Assembly: GCA_964511555.1 (NCBI GenBank)
Contig: CAZEFR010000076.1
Span: forward strand, 1-5,474
Reading direction: 5' to 3'
DNA: 5,474 nucleotides
From: CAIZGX01 sp964511555
GTDB taxonomy: Bacteria > Bacteroidota > Bacteroidia > Flavobacteriales_D > Sanyastnellaceae
Made by a program: the position numbers and the translations under genes
The notes under the pieces: generated by a model
The model's input: the letters and a program-made list of their open reading frames with translations, nothing else
Database searches by the model: none
Told to the model about the DNA's origin: nothing
Shown here: positions 1 to 5,474 of the stretch, piece after piece
Layout: each line of letters begins with the position of its first letter
Numbering within the stretch: the stretch's first letter is position 1

Positions 1-36
1 TGGCAGACATTTTTCGTCTCCGAAATCGCCAACTTC

Positions 37-67
37 TTGTAGCTGCAAAACGTTAGAAATCAATTTG
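37..67 (+). promoter_or_regulatory. Candidate Bacteroidota-type promoter of fic
   Basis: A TTG at 37-39 is followed after 20 bp by TCAATTTG at 60-67. The Bacteroidota housekeeping promoter is TTG, about 19-21 bp, then TAnnTTTG, so this matches in spacing and differs at one -7 base (C for A). Transcription would begin near 72-76, inside the first half-site of the repeat array, leaving a leader of roughly 90 bases before the fic start at 163. The TTTG of the -7 element is also the outer end of the 13-bp inverted repeat, so a protein bound there would compete with RNA polymerase. This is a motif match only. Confidence 0.3.
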
Positions 68-96
68 CGGTGAATAAACCATCTATTCACCGCAAA
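64..96. repeat. Perfect 13-bp inverted repeat with 7-base spacer
   Basis: TTTGCGGTGAATA at 64-76 is the exact reverse complement of TATTCACCGCAAA at 84-96, separated by seven bases (77-83). As DNA it could be a dimer-binding operator. As RNA it could fold into a strong hairpin, though if transcription starts near 72-76 the left arm would be mostly absent from the message, which favours a DNA operator. No T-run follows, so it is not a classical terminator. The two arms are the first two half-sites of the larger array. Confidence 0.85.
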
Positions 97-169
97 AAAT
101 GCGGAGATAATTGCCCGTGCGGAGAATAATCCGTACATTCACCGCAAATAATGCGGAGAATAATGAGCT
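66..169 (+). repeat. Tandem 52-bp repeat with six TGCGGWGAATA-like half-sites, upstream of and overlapping the fic start
   Basis: Bases 66-117 and 118-169 align without gaps. Over their first 42 positions 36 bases are identical, and the tails diverge. Each unit carries the same three half-sites at the same spacing: TGCGG forward at 66 and 118, CCGCA (reverse) at 90 and 142, and TGCGG forward at 100 and 152. Extended, all six resemble TGCGGWGAATA. The second and third sites in each unit sit back to back as CCGCA-N5-TGCGG. The final half-site (152-164) overlaps both possible fic start codons. Repeated, oriented, evenly spaced boxes at a start codon suggest an operator array, and the winged-helix domain at the Fic C-terminus is a candidate ligand. 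The repeat structure is seen directly; the operator function is inferred. Confidence 0.85.
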
Positions 170-1260
170 TCATACACCAATTACCCCAGTGGCCTGAGTT
201 CGAATTTGACTCGAAAAAAATCCTACCACTCGTCGGAAGAGTCCGAAACCTGCAAGGACAACTTTCTGGTAAAATGGAAGCTATAGGTTTCAACCTGAAA
301 AATGAAGCCTATCTCGAAGCACTATCGTTAGACGTCATCAAATCAAGCGAAATCGAAGGAGAACTATTAGATCTCGATCAAGTGCGCTCTTCAATTGCAC
401 GACGCTTGGGCATGGAGGTTTCAGGAATGATTCCCGCCGATAGAGAGGTAGAAGGAGTGGTTGAAATGATGATGGATGCCACACAAAATGCCAAGCAAAA
501 ACTCACTTCGGATAGACTCTTTGGTTGGCACTCAGCTATGTTCCCCTCTGGAAGAAGCGGCATGTATAAAATTACAGTTGGCAACTGGCGCGACGATTCA
601 ACGGGGCCTATGCAAGTGGTCTCTGGACCTCTTGGAAAAGAAAAAGTTCACTTTCAAGCTCCTGATTCAAAAAAGATTAAAAGAGAAATCCAAAAATTTC
701 TCACTTGGTTCAATTCAAACTCAAACTTAGACCCCGCAATTCAAGCGGGCATTGCACATCTTTGGTTTGTTACCATTCACCCGTTTGAAGATGGCAATGG
801 AAGAATTACCCGAGCCATTACTGATATGATTTTGTCGCGCTCCGAGACCTCTTCTCAACGCTTCTACAGCATGTCTTCTCAGATCAGATTGGAAAGAAAG
901 AAATACTACGAGATGCTTGAAAAAACGCAAAAAGGAAACCTCAACATTACTCCGTGGATGGAATGGTTTCTTGAATGCCTTGAACGAGCATTAATTTCTT
1001 CGGATCAAATAGTCAATAAAGTTCTGCAAAAACATCAGTTCTGGATAGATAACAAAGAAATCCAATTCAACGAACGACAAACCCTAATGTTAGAAAAACT
1101 ACTCCATGGATTTACCGGAAAACTGAATTCAACGAAATGGGCCAAAATAAACAAGTGTTCCACCGATACAGCCCTTCGCGACATTCAAGACTTGTTAACC
1201 AAAAACATTCTCGAAAAAGAACCCGGTGGCGGAAGAAGCACCAGTTATCAATTAAAATAA
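163..1260 (+). CDS. Fic family protein (class II, DUF4172 N-terminus, C-terminal winged helix)
   Basis: A 365-residue cytosolic Fic enzyme. Fic domains usually transfer AMP from ATP to a hydroxyl side chain of a target protein, and some also remove it. The catalytic loop HPFEDGNGR (H206-R214) is intact, with catalytic H206 and the phosphate-binding GNGR. The N-terminal inhibitory helix carries SSEIEG (S61-G66), matching [S/T]xxxE[G/N], so E65 should hold the enzyme inactive; this defines class II. The first ~80 residues, opening MSFIHQLPQWPEFEFD, resemble DUF4172. Residues near 148-156 (GPMQVVSGP) fit the target-docking flap. From about N303 to the end a winged-helix region finishes with GGGRSTSYQL. 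Length is typical for this architecture. An in-frame ATG at 151 would add MRRI, but those codons lie wholly inside the repeated box, and family members normally begin at the M(S/T)xIHQ sequence, so 163 is preferred. A GGAG at 155-158 sits only four bases before it. The target is unknown, and no separate antitoxin gene is adjacent. Confidence 0.95.
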   Translation: MSFIHQLPQWPEFEFDSKKILPLVGRVRNLQGQLSGKMEAIGFNLKNEAYLEALSLDVIKSSEIEGELLDLDQVRSSIARRLGMEVSGMIPADREVEGVVEMMMDATQNAKQKLTSDRLFGWHSAMFPSGRSGMYKITVGNWRDDSTGPMQVVSGPLGKEKVHFQAPDSKKIKREIQKFLTWFNSNSNLDPAIQAGIAHLWFVTIHPFEDGNGRITRAITDMILSRSETSSQRFYSMSSQIRLERKKYYEMLEKTQKGNLNITPWMEWFLECLERALISSDQIVNKVLQKHQFWIDNKEIQFNERQTLMLEKLLHGFTGKLNSTKWAKINKCSTDTALRDIQDLLTKNILEKEPGGGRSTSYQLK

Positions 1261-1288
1261 CAAAAGAAAATCACTCCCCGACTAGCAA

Positions 1289-2599
1289 ATGAATTCATTC
1301 CACACACACCGATTTTTAACACTTGCCCTCTGCATTGCTATAGGCCTTGTACTGCATGAATCTGCCACCGCCCAAACCAAAATCGAAGGAACTTACGATC
1401 GGGCGACGCAGAAATTCACTCCGAAAAACGAAATCTATCGCATTTACGATTTCAGAGACGGGTTGGCGAGTTTTCGAACCAACGATAAAAAAGGAATTAT
1501 TGATACACTGGGAAATGTGATTGTCCCAATGAAGTACGACGAGATTGAACCGTTCATGGATGGTCTTGCTCGCGTTGAAATTTTCGGAGACTATCCTACT
1601 CATTACGGATTCATTGACAAGCAAGGAAACGAAGTGCTTCCTGTTATTTATACCGACGCAGACGATTGGTTCTACCGCAGTATGCGATTCTCGGATTTGA
1701 TTGTTGTTGGAATCGATCAGAAATACGGCTGTTTCGACAAGAAAGGAAAAAAAATTCTACCACTGGAATACGGGAGCATTGGAAACTATTCAAGTGGATT
1801 AGCAACCATTTACAAAGACGGGAAAATGGGTTGCATTAACAAAGAAGGTAAAATTGTTATTCCCATTGTTTACGACCGAATCAAAGACTTTGGTCCAGAA
1901 TCAACTGTTGTGCAAAAAGATGGAAAGTGGGGTATCATTGACCAAGCCGGAAAAGAAATTCTCCCCATTATTTACGAAGCCGAAATTCGTTTCAGCGGTG
2001 AAGGCGCCATTACCAAATTGAATGGCAAATTCGGGATCATTGACAAATCAGGGAAGATTCTTATTCCCTTTCAATACGAAAGTATAGCCTACTACCGCGA
2101 AGGATTGGCACACGCCATTCTGAACGGCAAGCACGGATTCATCAATGAAAAAGGTGAAATCATTATCCCATTCGAATACGATTGGGCAGGGAATTTCAGC
2201 GAAGGATTTGTCATTGCGAAAAAGGATAACCTTTGGGGACACTTGAATAAAGAAGGAAAAATTACCACTCCCTTCGAATATGAATTAACCGGCGACTTCA
2301 ACCGTGGACTTTCCAACGTAAAGAAAAATGGGAAGTCAGGAAGAATCAACACTTCCGGAAAAATTGTCCTCCCCTGCAAATACGACGGCATTAATGGCTC
2401 TTTCTCAGATGGAAGAATGATCGTAAGCATCAACTTCCCCGAAGGAAGAAAAAAAGGATTCGTAGATGAAGCCGGCAACGAAGTCATTCCGTGTATGTAT
2501 TACGACGTAAAAACTTTCTCGGGCGGAAAGGCGCAAGTGCAGAAGGATGCGAATGGTCCTTGGATAACGATTGATGTGAATGGGAAGGAGGTGAAATAG
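1289..2599 (+). CDS. Secreted WG-repeat protein
   Basis: A 436-residue exported protein made almost entirely of WG repeats. Residues 1-28 form a signal peptide with a hydrophobic core (LALCIAIGLVL) and a likely cleavage after A-T-A (26-28). C15 lies within the core and does not fit a lipobox. Ten repeats follow, of the form G(F/I)IDKxGKxxIPxxYDxIxxFxxGLAxVxKDGKW. They begin at G69, G107, G147, G181, G215, G249, G283, G317, G351 and G390, and a truncated eleventh ends the protein (W425-K436). Literal WG pairs are W214-G215 and W316-G317; elsewhere the tryptophan is replaced, often by Y, F, M, H or S. Seven consecutive starts are exactly 34 residues apart, while the flanking repeats are longer (38-40). 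Such repeats are thought to form extended beta structures for binding, but no specific function is established. No enzyme domain is present. The start is 28 bp after fic with no clear promoter or Shine-Dalgarno site, so co-transcription with fic is possible. Confidence 0.93.
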   Translation: MNSFHTHRFLTLALCIAIGLVLHESATAQTKIEGTYDRATQKFTPKNEIYRIYDFRDGLASFRTNDKKGIIDTLGNVIVPMKYDEIEPFMDGLARVEIFGDYPTHYGFIDKQGNEVLPVIYTDADDWFYRSMRFSDLIVVGIDQKYGCFDKKGKKILPLEYGSIGNYSSGLATIYKDGKMGCINKEGKIVIPIVYDRIKDFGPESTVVQKDGKWGIIDQAGKEILPIIYEAEIRFSGEGAITKLNGKFGIIDKSGKILIPFQYESIAYYREGLAHAILNGKHGFINEKGEIIIPFEYDWAGNFSEGFVIAKKDNLWGHLNKEGKITTPFEYELTGDFNRGLSNVKKNGKSGRINTSGKIVLPCKYDGINGSFSDGRMIVSINFPEGRKKGFVDEAGNEVIPCMYYDVKTFSGGKAQVQKDANGPWITIDVNGKEVK

Positions 2600-2607
2600 T
2601 AAATTTG
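2600..2607 (+). promoter_or_regulatory. Candidate -7 element for the AraC-type gene
   Basis: TAAATTTG matches the Bacteroidota -7 consensus TAnnTTTG exactly and begins one base after the stop codon of the WG-repeat gene. The nearest upstream TTG (2571-2573) is 26 bp away, longer than the usual 19-21 bp, so the -33 element is poor. Transcription from here would give a very short leader before the ATG at 2621. In this A/T-rich gap the match could be chance. Confidence 0.3.
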
Positions 2608-2620
2608 TTTTTTTTCAGAA

Positions 2621-3478
2621 ATGAACCAAACCATATACTCCGACGACAACCTCAATGAAATTCGAGTTTCAGAAATAACGAAACTCGAAACTGAAATTGC
2701 GTTCACGGGTTTGGGAATAAAATATGTGGCTTCGGGTGAAGAGACTTATTACGCGAATGGAAAAAAGTTCATGGTGCGTGAAGGAGAATACATCATTGGC
2801 AACGACTTCACCAAGTCTATCGTTCAGATCAATCAAGAAAAAGCTGTAGAGGGATTGTGCATCGACATCTCAACCCAAATTGTTTCCGATGTTGCTGAGT
2901 ATTACGATTTACAGGCCTCTAATCTCAAAGAGTTCTTGCTCTCCGATCAATTCTTTGTGAATAGATACAACGTGAAAAACACAAGTATCGGATATTCACT
3001 TTCAGAGATCAACAAGAAAATTAAAAACGGAAGTTTCGCCAACAGTCTTCAAGAACAAGAACTCTTCTACAGTTTGGCGGAATCGATCATTACCGATCAA
3101 CGATTCATTTTCGACCACTTGAACAATCTCGACTTCAAGAAGAACATTACCAACGAAGAAGTATTCAGGGCAATTCTTCAGGCGAAAAATTTCATAGACG
3201 AGCGCATTACCGAGAATCTATCTCTCGACGAGATTTCATTAATCATTGGTATTTCGAAATACCATTTCATTCGCGTATTCAAGCAAGCGTTCGGCGTCTC
3301 GCCTTACCAATACCAAAAAAGAATTCGACTCGATCGAGCAAAACTTGACCTTTCTAAAGGAATCAGCATTCTCGAAACAGCCATAAATTATGGCTTTTCA
3401 GACGTTCCTACTTTTTCTAAGGCATTTAAGCAGCAATTCGGACAGACTCCCGGCGCAACGCGAATTAGCAATTTTTGA
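2621..3478 (+). CDS. AraC/XylS-family transcriptional regulator
   Basis: A 285-residue DNA-binding regulator. The C-terminal ~100 residues form the standard AraC double helix-turn-helix. The first runs through L202-G225 (LDEISLIIGISKYHFIRVFKQAFG), the linker has GVSPYQYQKRIRLDRAKLDL, and the second runs from about I250 to P277 (ETAINYGFSDVPTFSKAFKQQFGQTP), including the characteristic GFSD-FSKAFKQQFG signature. The N-terminal ~165 residues contain short strand-like segments (GEETYYANGKKFMVREGEYIIGND) consistent with a cupin-type sensing domain, though I cannot identify a ligand or conserved binding residues. There is no signal peptide or membrane segment, so it should act in the cytoplasm. 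It starts 21 bp after the WG-repeat gene and ends 46 bp before the PDZ-hydrolase gene. Adjacency makes that downstream group a plausible target. The start is the first ATG after the gap; no Shine-Dalgarno site is visible. Confidence 0.93.
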   Translation: MNQTIYSDDNLNEIRVSEITKLETEIAFTGLGIKYVASGEETYYANGKKFMVREGEYIIGNDFTKSIVQINQEKAVEGLCIDISTQIVSDVAEYYDLQASNLKEFLLSDQFFVNRYNVKNTSIGYSLSEINKKIKNGSFANSLQEQELFYSLAESIITDQRFIFDHLNNLDFKKNITNEEVFRAILQAKNFIDERITENLSLDEISLIIGISKYHFIRVFKQAFGVSPYQYQKRIRLDRAKLDLSKGISILETAINYGFSDVPTFSKAFKQQFGQTPGATRISNF

Positions 3479-3524
3479 CAACTCCGTTTTTTAAATAAAA
3501 CATTTCTTTGGCAAAAATTAGTTT

Positions 3525-4877
3525 ATGCCTCATTTTATTCTGTCTTTGCTTTTTGGAATTTTATTCTTTCAATCTTCAGCGCAGCTTACTCGCAAACCAT
3601 TGCTTGGCGCTCGTATTGAATACGTGAATGAAAACGCAGTCTCCGGTTGTAAAGTAGTTTCGGTCGTAAGAGGAACCAGCGTTGAATTGAAACTTCAAGA
3701 AAACGACATCATACTTAAAATCGGAGACAAAGATTTTAAGTCTTCGGAAGAATTCACGAAACTGTTTCTCGAATACACTCCCGGACAAGAAGTTCAACTT
3801 TCTGTTCTGCGTGGCAAAAAGAAAATCACGCTGAAAGCCAAAGTCGTTGCTCGTCCATTCGAAACCGACGACAATGCCGAAGTGATTTACGACGAAGCCA
3901 ATTTCAGAGGTGGACAGTTGCGTGTGATTATCAATAAGCCCTTCAAAGAAAATAAAATGCCCGCCATGCTTTTTGTTCCTGGATACACGTGCAGCAGTAT
4001 TGACGAGCTCACGAACGACCATCCGTATAAGCGGATCATAGATGCTTACGTAGATGCGGGATACACCACAATGCGAATTGAAAAAAGTGGATTAGGCGAT
4101 AGCAAGAACACGCCTTCCTGCGAGTCTTGTGATCTAATGGATGAGATTGAAAATTTCGAAGTGGGATTGAAAAAACTGAAAACACTTCCGTACGTAGACA
4201 CCAATCAGATCATCATCGTTGGTCATTCCATGGGAGGAATTATTGTTCCAGCCATTAGTGCGAAAAACAACGTTGCCGGTGTAGTCGTTTATGGAACCAC
4301 CGCTAAATCTTGGTTCGAATATCAGTTGGAAATGTATCGTGTTCAAAACGCCCTAGCGGGAATGAATCCAATTGAAGTGGAACAATCTGTTGTAGAGCAA
4401 TACGATCTGAATTACAGGTATTTCGTTCAAAAGGAAAGTCTTGAAGAAATAGCCAAAGATGCAAAAGCAGATTCTGTTTTAAGAAGCGTATGGGGATATG
4501 ATGGAAAAGGAAAAATCTACGATCGCAACGCTGAATACTGGAGACAGATACAAGACTTTCCGCATTTGGAAAATTGGAAGTACACAAAAGCAAAAGTTTT
4601 GGTTCAATTCGGGGAGTCCGATTTCCAAGCCTTTTCGAAAGCCGACCATCAGCAAATCGTAAACACCGTAAACCACTTCCACCCAGGAAATGCCACGCTC
4701 ATCACCTACCCTTCAACAGACCACTACTTCGCGAAATCGGGCACAATGCAAGAAGCATATGACAAATTTTCGAATGGAAAAATTCAACAACTGTTCGATG
4801 AATACAATACCGAAGTTGGCCTATCTGCTGTACGATGGAGCAATGAAATTCTCAGACTAAACACTATCAACAAATAA
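3525..4877 (+). CDS. Exported PDZ-alpha/beta-hydrolase fusion protein
   Basis: A 450-residue protein with a short signal peptide (residues 1-19, FILSLLFGILFFQSSA, likely cleaved before Q20), so it should be periplasmic or surface-exposed. Residues about 25-110 form a PDZ domain: LLGARI, then VVSVVRGTSVELKLQENDIILKIGDKDF and a final VQLSVLRGKKKITLKAKV. PDZ domains usually bind peptide tails or interior segments. From about residue 130 an alpha/beta-hydrolase follows: the oxyanion-hole strand is near FVPGY (150-154), the nucleophile elbow is GHSMGG (233-238, S235), the likely acid is D366 in FGESD, and the likely base is H400 in STDHYF. The region between about 260 and 350 would be the lid. C199 and C202 (SCESC) and C156 lie near the active-site strands and could form a disulfide. 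The substrate is unknown; esterase or peptidase activity are both possible. The next gene starts 6 bp downstream. Confidence 0.9.
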   Translation: MPHFILSLLFGILFFQSSAQLTRKPLLGARIEYVNENAVSGCKVVSVVRGTSVELKLQENDIILKIGDKDFKSSEEFTKLFLEYTPGQEVQLSVLRGKKKITLKAKVVARPFETDDNAEVIYDEANFRGGQLRVIINKPFKENKMPAMLFVPGYTCSSIDELTNDHPYKRIIDAYVDAGYTTMRIEKSGLGDSKNTPSCESCDLMDEIENFEVGLKKLKTLPYVDTNQIIIVGHSMGGIIVPAISAKNNVAGVVVYGTTAKSWFEYQLEMYRVQNALAGMNPIEVEQSVVEQYDLNYRYFVQKESLEEIAKDAKADSVLRSVWGYDGKGKIYDRNAEYWRQIQDFPHLENWKYTKAKVLVQFGESDFQAFSKADHQQIVNTVNHFHPGNATLITYPSTDHYFAKSGTMQEAYDKFSNGKIQQLFDEYNTEVGLSAVRWSNEILRLNTINK

Positions 4878-4883
4878 TACAAA

Positions 4884-5132
4884 ATGAAAAGCAATCAAAA
4901 AATCATGCGCTTCCTGTACATTGGGTTCACAGCACTTGGAATTTACCAAGCGTTTCGTGGTGAATTCAACCAAGCAGCAATGTCACTGGGAGTGGCTCTA
5001 GCCTTCGACCCTTTCAACCCAAATCAAACATGGAAGGAACGTCCACTTTGGCAAAAGGCTACACTCATCATTCACCTTGGATTATGCGCAGCATTCTTCG
5101 GATATGAAATCGGATTCGCTGATCGCGGTTAA
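4884..5132 (+). CDS. Small conserved membrane protein, function unknown
   Basis: An 82-residue protein with two likely membrane helices: residues 8-24 (MRFLYIGFTALGIYQAF) and about 60-78 (TLIIHLGLCAAFFGYEIGF). Between them is a hydrophobic stretch (AAMSLGVALAF, 31-41) leading into a polar loop, FDPFNPNQTWKERPLWQ (41-57). Small proteins with this FDPF...W.ERP.WQ loop between two helices are, to my recollection, common in Bacteroidota, but I know of no assigned function. There is no signal peptide separate from the first helix. The ATG follows the hydrolase stop codon by only six bases, so co-transcription, and perhaps translational coupling, is very likely. Its close coupling to an exported hydrolase suggests a shared envelope role, which is inference. 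Confidence 0.82.
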   Translation: MKSNQKIMRFLYIGFTALGIYQAFRGEFNQAAMSLGVALAFDPFNPNQTWKERPLWQKATLIIHLGLCAAFFGYEIGFADRG

Positions 5133-5164
5133 TAATCAAGACAAATCAATCATAAAATTCAATA

Positions 5165-5474
5165 ATGAAAACAAAACTAGCCTTCCTGATTCTACTGATT
5201 TTTGTTTCAATTAGCAGTCAGGCGCAGTTACTTTATAAAATTGAAGGCAAAGACCTTCAAAAACCGAGTTACATCTATGGCACGATTCACATCATGCCGA
5301 AAAAACAATTTGTAATTTCTGAGTCTATAACTACCGCTTTAAAGGAATGCGAAACTCTTGTTATGGAAGTGGATATAAACATGGATATAAAAACACAAAT
5401 AGATGCAGCACAACGTTCTCTGTTGCCCGACGGAAAAACAATTGCGGATATTACCTCTGTTGAAAACGCTCAGA
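5165..5474 (+). CDS. TraB/GumN-family protein, N-terminal part (runs off the window)
   Basis: The first 103 codons of a gene cut by the right edge, open throughout. Residues 1-20 are a signal peptide (KTKLAFLILLIFVSISSQA, likely cleaved before Q21), so the product is exported. The mature part begins LLYKIEGKDLQKPSYIYGTIHIMP. The YGTIH segment holds the first GxxH motif (G39-H42) of the TraB/GumN family, and VMEVD (66-70) contains the conserved glutamate E68. The family includes the eukaryotic Tiki metalloproteases, where paired GxxH motifs and glutamates support activity; bacterial members are mostly uncharacterised. The second GxxH motif would lie beyond the window, so completeness cannot be judged. 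The gene starts 32 bp after the small membrane protein gene with no promoter seen between them, consistent with one transcript with the PDZ-hydrolase. The start is the first ATG giving a full signal peptide. Confidence 0.87.
   Translation, partial: MKTKLAFLILLIFVSISSQAQLLYKIEGKDLQKPSYIYGTIHIMPKKQFVISESITTALKECETLVMEVDINMDIKTQIDAAQRSLLPDGKTIADITSVENAQ

Noticed and set aside
1..31. Nested short stem TGGC/GCCA and AGAC/GTCT at the left edge.
   Set aside because: Four-base stems with a large asymmetric bulge are not above background, and no T-run follows.
1..63. Possible gene end at the left edge: a + strand reading ADIFRLRNRQLLVAAKR with stop at 54-56, and an open minus-strand reading through the same bases.
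   Set aside because: Both are too short to judge and neither matches a family I recognise. The stretch also looked faintly like a dispersed noncoding repeat, but only a BLASTN search of related genomes could show that.
87..293. Minus-strand open reading frame across the fic leader and start.
   Set aside because: It runs through the repeat array opposite a well-supported Fic N-terminus and has no recognisable protein features.
2092..2487. 131-codon minus-strand open frame inside the WG-repeat gene.
   Set aside because: It is the antisense shadow of the repeated coding sequence: its recurring proline/serine-rich pattern mirrors the WG repeats.
163..2599. Fic plus the following gene as a two-gene toxin-antitoxin pair.
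   Set aside because: The Fic protein carries its own inhibitory motif, and the next product has a signal peptide, so it should leave the cytoplasm and could not act as a cytosolic antitoxin.
2600..2620. T-run after the WG-repeat gene as an intrinsic terminator.
   Set aside because: No stable GC-rich hairpin precedes it. The only pairing (CCTT with AAGG, loop over 20 bases) is too weak.
3470..3519. 8-bp inverted repeat AATTTTTG / CAAAAATT flanking the gap before the PDZ-hydrolase gene, with TTGACA at 3475-3480 and TTTCTTTG at 3503-3510 as promoter-like pieces.
   Set aside because: The arms are pure A/T apart from one base and 34 bp apart, so chance is likely. The promoter pieces do not have proper spacing, and TTTCTTTG lacks the TA of the -7 consensus.

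Overview
The window looks like a piece of a Bacteroidota chromosome, probably a flavobacterium-like lineage. The main reasons are gene content (a DUF4172-type Fic protein, a secreted WG-repeat protein, and a 'FDPF...WKERP..Q' small membrane protein), A/T-rich starts mostly without Shine-Dalgarno sites, and two candidate -7 elements of the Bacteroidota TAnnTTTG type. All six genes lie on the + strand with short gaps (6-46 bp). There are no RNA genes, insertion sequences or CRISPR arrays. No stretch longer than about 165 bp lacks a gene.

Region 1 (1-162) is the leader of the fic gene and the most unusual part of the window. A 52-bp unit is present twice in exact tandem register (66-117 and 118-169). 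Together the two copies carry six occurrences of a half-site resembling TGCGGWGAATA, in the fixed order forward, reverse, forward per unit. The first forward/reverse pair forms a perfect 13-bp inverted repeat. The last half-site runs across the start codon of fic. The layout suggests an operator array for autoregulation, possibly by the Fic protein's own C-terminal winged helix.

Region 2 (163-2599) holds fic, a complete class II Fic enzyme with intact catalytic and self-inhibitory motifs. It is followed after 28 bp by a secreted protein made of ten WG repeats, seven of which begin exactly 34 residues apart.

Region 3 (2621-3478) is an AraC/XylS-type regulator with a candidate promoter just upstream.

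Region 4 (3525-5474) looks like an envelope operon: an exported PDZ-alpha/beta-hydrolase fusion, an 82-residue membrane protein 6 bp downstream, and the first 103 codons of an exported TraB/GumN-family protein that runs off the right edge. The AraC-type gene is a plausible regulator of this group, but this is inferred from adjacency only. Nothing in the sequence ties the Fic half to the envelope half.
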